Shown piece by piece: positions 62,173 through 64,000 of a DNA stretch of 64,000 nt (position 1 is its first letter; each line of letters begins with the position of its first letter). The DNA lies in the NCBI RefSeq assembly GCF_047663525.1, contig NC_092588.1, positions 141,692,001 through 141,756,000 on the forward strand. The letters run 5' to 3'. Both the position numbers and the translations under genes were made by a program. The stretch comes from Anas platyrhynchos. Taxonomy: Eukaryota > Chordata > Aves > Anseriformes > Anatidae. The notes below the pieces were generated by a model that ran no database searches, was not told the DNA's origin, and saw only the letters and a list, made by a program, of their open reading frames with translations.

Positions 62173-63272
62173 TGTATTGGGTTTATGTGGCAAGGTTTTG
62201 GTGGTGAGGGGCTGCAGGGGTGGCCTCTGTGAGAAGGATCTAGAAGTTGCCCCTTGTTAGATAAGGGCCAGTTTCAGCTGGCTCCAGTGGGACCTGCTGC
62301 TTGCCAAAGCCAAGCCAAAAAGCTCTCTAAGCACCTCTGTGAGAGCAGATTTAAGACAGGGGATAAAAAAAAAAAAACAAACAACAACAACCAAACTGCT
62401 GCACAACAGCAGCTGGGAGAGAGGAGTGAGCACCAGCACTGCAGACCCCAAGGTGAGTGCAGCAGCAGGGCAGGAGGTGCTCCAGGCACGCAGCACAAGT
62501 TCTCCTGCAGCCTGTGGAGAGGCTCCCGGTGGAGCAGGCTGTCCCCCTGCAGCCCATGGGTCCCACACGGAGCAGATCTCCACGCTGCAGCCCCCCCATG
62601 GGTGGAGGAGCCCCCGGTGGAGCAGGTGGATGTGGCCTGGAGGAGGCTGCGGCCCATGGAGGGCCCCTGCAGGAGCAGGCCCCAGGCCAGAGCTGCAGCC
62701 CGTGGAGAGGAGCCCACGCAGGAGCAGGGGTCTGGGGGGAGCTGCCCCCACCTGTGGGGGCCCCGTGCTGGAGCAGTTTGCTCCTGGGGGATGGACCCCG
62801 TGGCATGGAGCCGTGTGGGAGCACTTCTTGAGGAGCTGCTGCCTGTGGGCAGCCCCTGCAGGCTGTTTGGGAAGGACGGCATCCCATGGGAGGGACCCCA
62901 TGGGGAGCAGGGGCAGAGAGGGGCCGTGAGAGAGCAGTGGGGACAAAGCGTCAGGGACTGACTGCAGCCCCCATGCCCTGTTCCTCTGTGACACTTGGGG
63001 GGAGGAGGGAGAAGCGGGTGGATGAGGGGAAGGTGTTTTCAGTTTGCTTTTTAGTTTCTCACTGTTTGTCTGCTAGTGACAGGTAATAAATTTTATTAAT
63101 CTCCCTATGCCGAGTCTGTTTTGCCTGTGACAATAATCACTGAGTGATCTCCCTGTCCTTATCTCAACCCTTGAGCCCCTTCCATCACATTTTCTCCTCC
63201 TTTTCCTTTGAGGAGAGGGAGTGAGCATGGTTGTGGTGGAGCTCGGCTGCCCAGCTGAGTAAAACCACGACA
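62173..63272 (+). mobile_element. solo LTR, ERVL-type, 1,100 bp, intact ends
   Basis: Begins TGTATTGGGTTTATGTGGCA and ends GAGTAAAACCACGACA, so it has 5'-TG…CA-3' termini. GTCTG flanks it on both sides (62168-62172 and 63273-63277), a perfect 5-bp target duplication typical of ERVL elements. AATAAA at about 63086-63091 sets the plus orientation. The middle (62450-62930) is a GC-rich degenerate array of GAGCAGG/CAGCCCATGG-type units. No viral genes remain. Open frames up to 245 codons inside it arise from this array and are not viral proteins. Confidence 0.88.
62450..62930 (+). repeat. degenerate GC-rich minisatellite inside the LTR
   Basis: Repeated variants of GGAGCAGG, CTGCAGCCC and CCCATGG recur every few tens of bases in this part of the LTR. 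This explains long open frames in at least five reading frames at once. The unit is irregular; an exact period was not established. Confidence 0.7.
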
Positions 63273-63277
63273 GTCTG

Positions 63278-64000
63278 TAAGCCTGGTCTGATCGTGGCTG
63301 CTGTTCTGGAGCAATCTTACCTCTGAAAATGAGTTTCTCTTGTATTGGGATTTATCCCAAAAGAGGAGAAAATGTATCTTTTACCTCTGGCTTCTTAATG
63401 CCGTTTTATAAATGAATGAATCCTTATTTGGCTCTTCAGTTTGAGCATCACCCAATACAGTTTGGGAAGAGGAGAGAGTAGCTAATCTGTAGCGACTCTG
63501 TAGTTAATCTGGAGCTGGAGAAATGCCACTGGCACCAGCTGAAGGTCTTCCTCAGATCTTTAGGGGCCATACCTAGTGCAGCTCCTGCCTGTTTTCATTT
63601 CCTGAATCAAGTGTGAGTGCACAATTAGATAAAAGAAGCAAGACATTTGTACAAAATTGGATCCACACAGAGGGAAGAAAGATGTCATAATGTTTGCTCT
63701 TGCATTTGACTGGGTAACCAATTGGTCCAATCGACAAGAGTTAGGGCTGAAGCTGAAAATCTAATCGCCTGAAATTGGAAGAGAACCTGAAGGACACAGC
63801 TCCATCTTAAAATAAAAAGTCATTTTATCTGGGGAGAACCAGGAAACAGACCCAGTCCAGCCAGAGGACATGGCTGTGGGATGTGGTTCCTCCTTGAGAG
63901 TGGACACCTTGGGCAAGATCCAGCTGGGAAGCAGGGCTGACAGATGGCCATGCTGCTGTCCTGTGGTGGGCAGCATTTTTGATGCTTGGTGGGGACGGGA
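63278..64000. other. intergenic DNA to the right edge, nothing recognised
   Basis: No gene, repeat family or promoter was recognised. By synteny GPR158 would be expected further right. Confidence 0.6.

Noticed and set aside
62254..62994. Open frames of 178-245 codons on both strands
   Set aside because: They lie wholly inside the solo LTR and come from its GC-rich repeat array; five frames are open at once and none shows a domain.
63273..64000. First exon of GPR158
   Set aside because: Expected to the right from human synteny, but no GC-rich first exon or signal-peptide frame is visible.

Overview
The window is vertebrate nuclear DNA, almost certainly from a bird. It has split genes with GT-AG introns, CpG-island promoters, CR1 LINE copies ending in the ATTCTATG/ATTCTGTG octamer tail, and two solo ERVL-type LTRs of a style common in bird genomes. 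The species cannot be fixed from the sequence alone.

Three protein-coding genes are clear. They stand in the order I know from human 10p12.1: PRTFDC1, ENKUR, THNSL1. (1) PRTFDC1, an HPRT paralogue, is on the minus strand. Its first three coding exons (11799-11855, 7910-8016, 5998-6181) are present and the rest lies beyond the left edge. (2) ENKUR (enkurin), a ciliary and sperm-flagellum adaptor, is on the minus strand. Five coding exons run from the ATG at 34908 to a stop at 21783, giving 253 residues. (3) THNSL1 is on the plus strand at 38804-41023. Its whole 739-residue protein lies in one exon and joins a shikimate-kinase-like domain to a threonine-synthase-like PLP domain. ENKUR and THNSL1 are head to head over a CpG island at about 34.80-35.45 kb. 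The island carries two NRF1 palindromes and two X-box-like (RFX) sites, which suits a ciliary gene sharing a promoter with a putative mitochondrial enzyme gene. PRTFDC1 has its own island at about 11.48-12.02 kb.

The right third (41-64 kb) is gene-poor. By synteny it should lead towards GPR158, but no GPR158 exon was recognised. It holds a minus-oriented solo LTR (41658-42314), a CR1 3' fragment (45238-45728), a 272-bp perfect pentanucleotide microsatellite (61148-61419) and a 1,100-bp solo LTR with a perfect 5-bp target duplication (62173-63272). The least explained item is a 272-bp open frame on the minus strand at 58362-58633. It is bounded by a good splice acceptor and donor, has balanced amino-acid composition, and has no identity I can give.

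The genes act in unrelated processes (purine-salvage family, cilium, PLP enzyme family); what links them is old synteny and shared promoters. No RNA genes, CRISPR arrays or prokaryotic features were seen.
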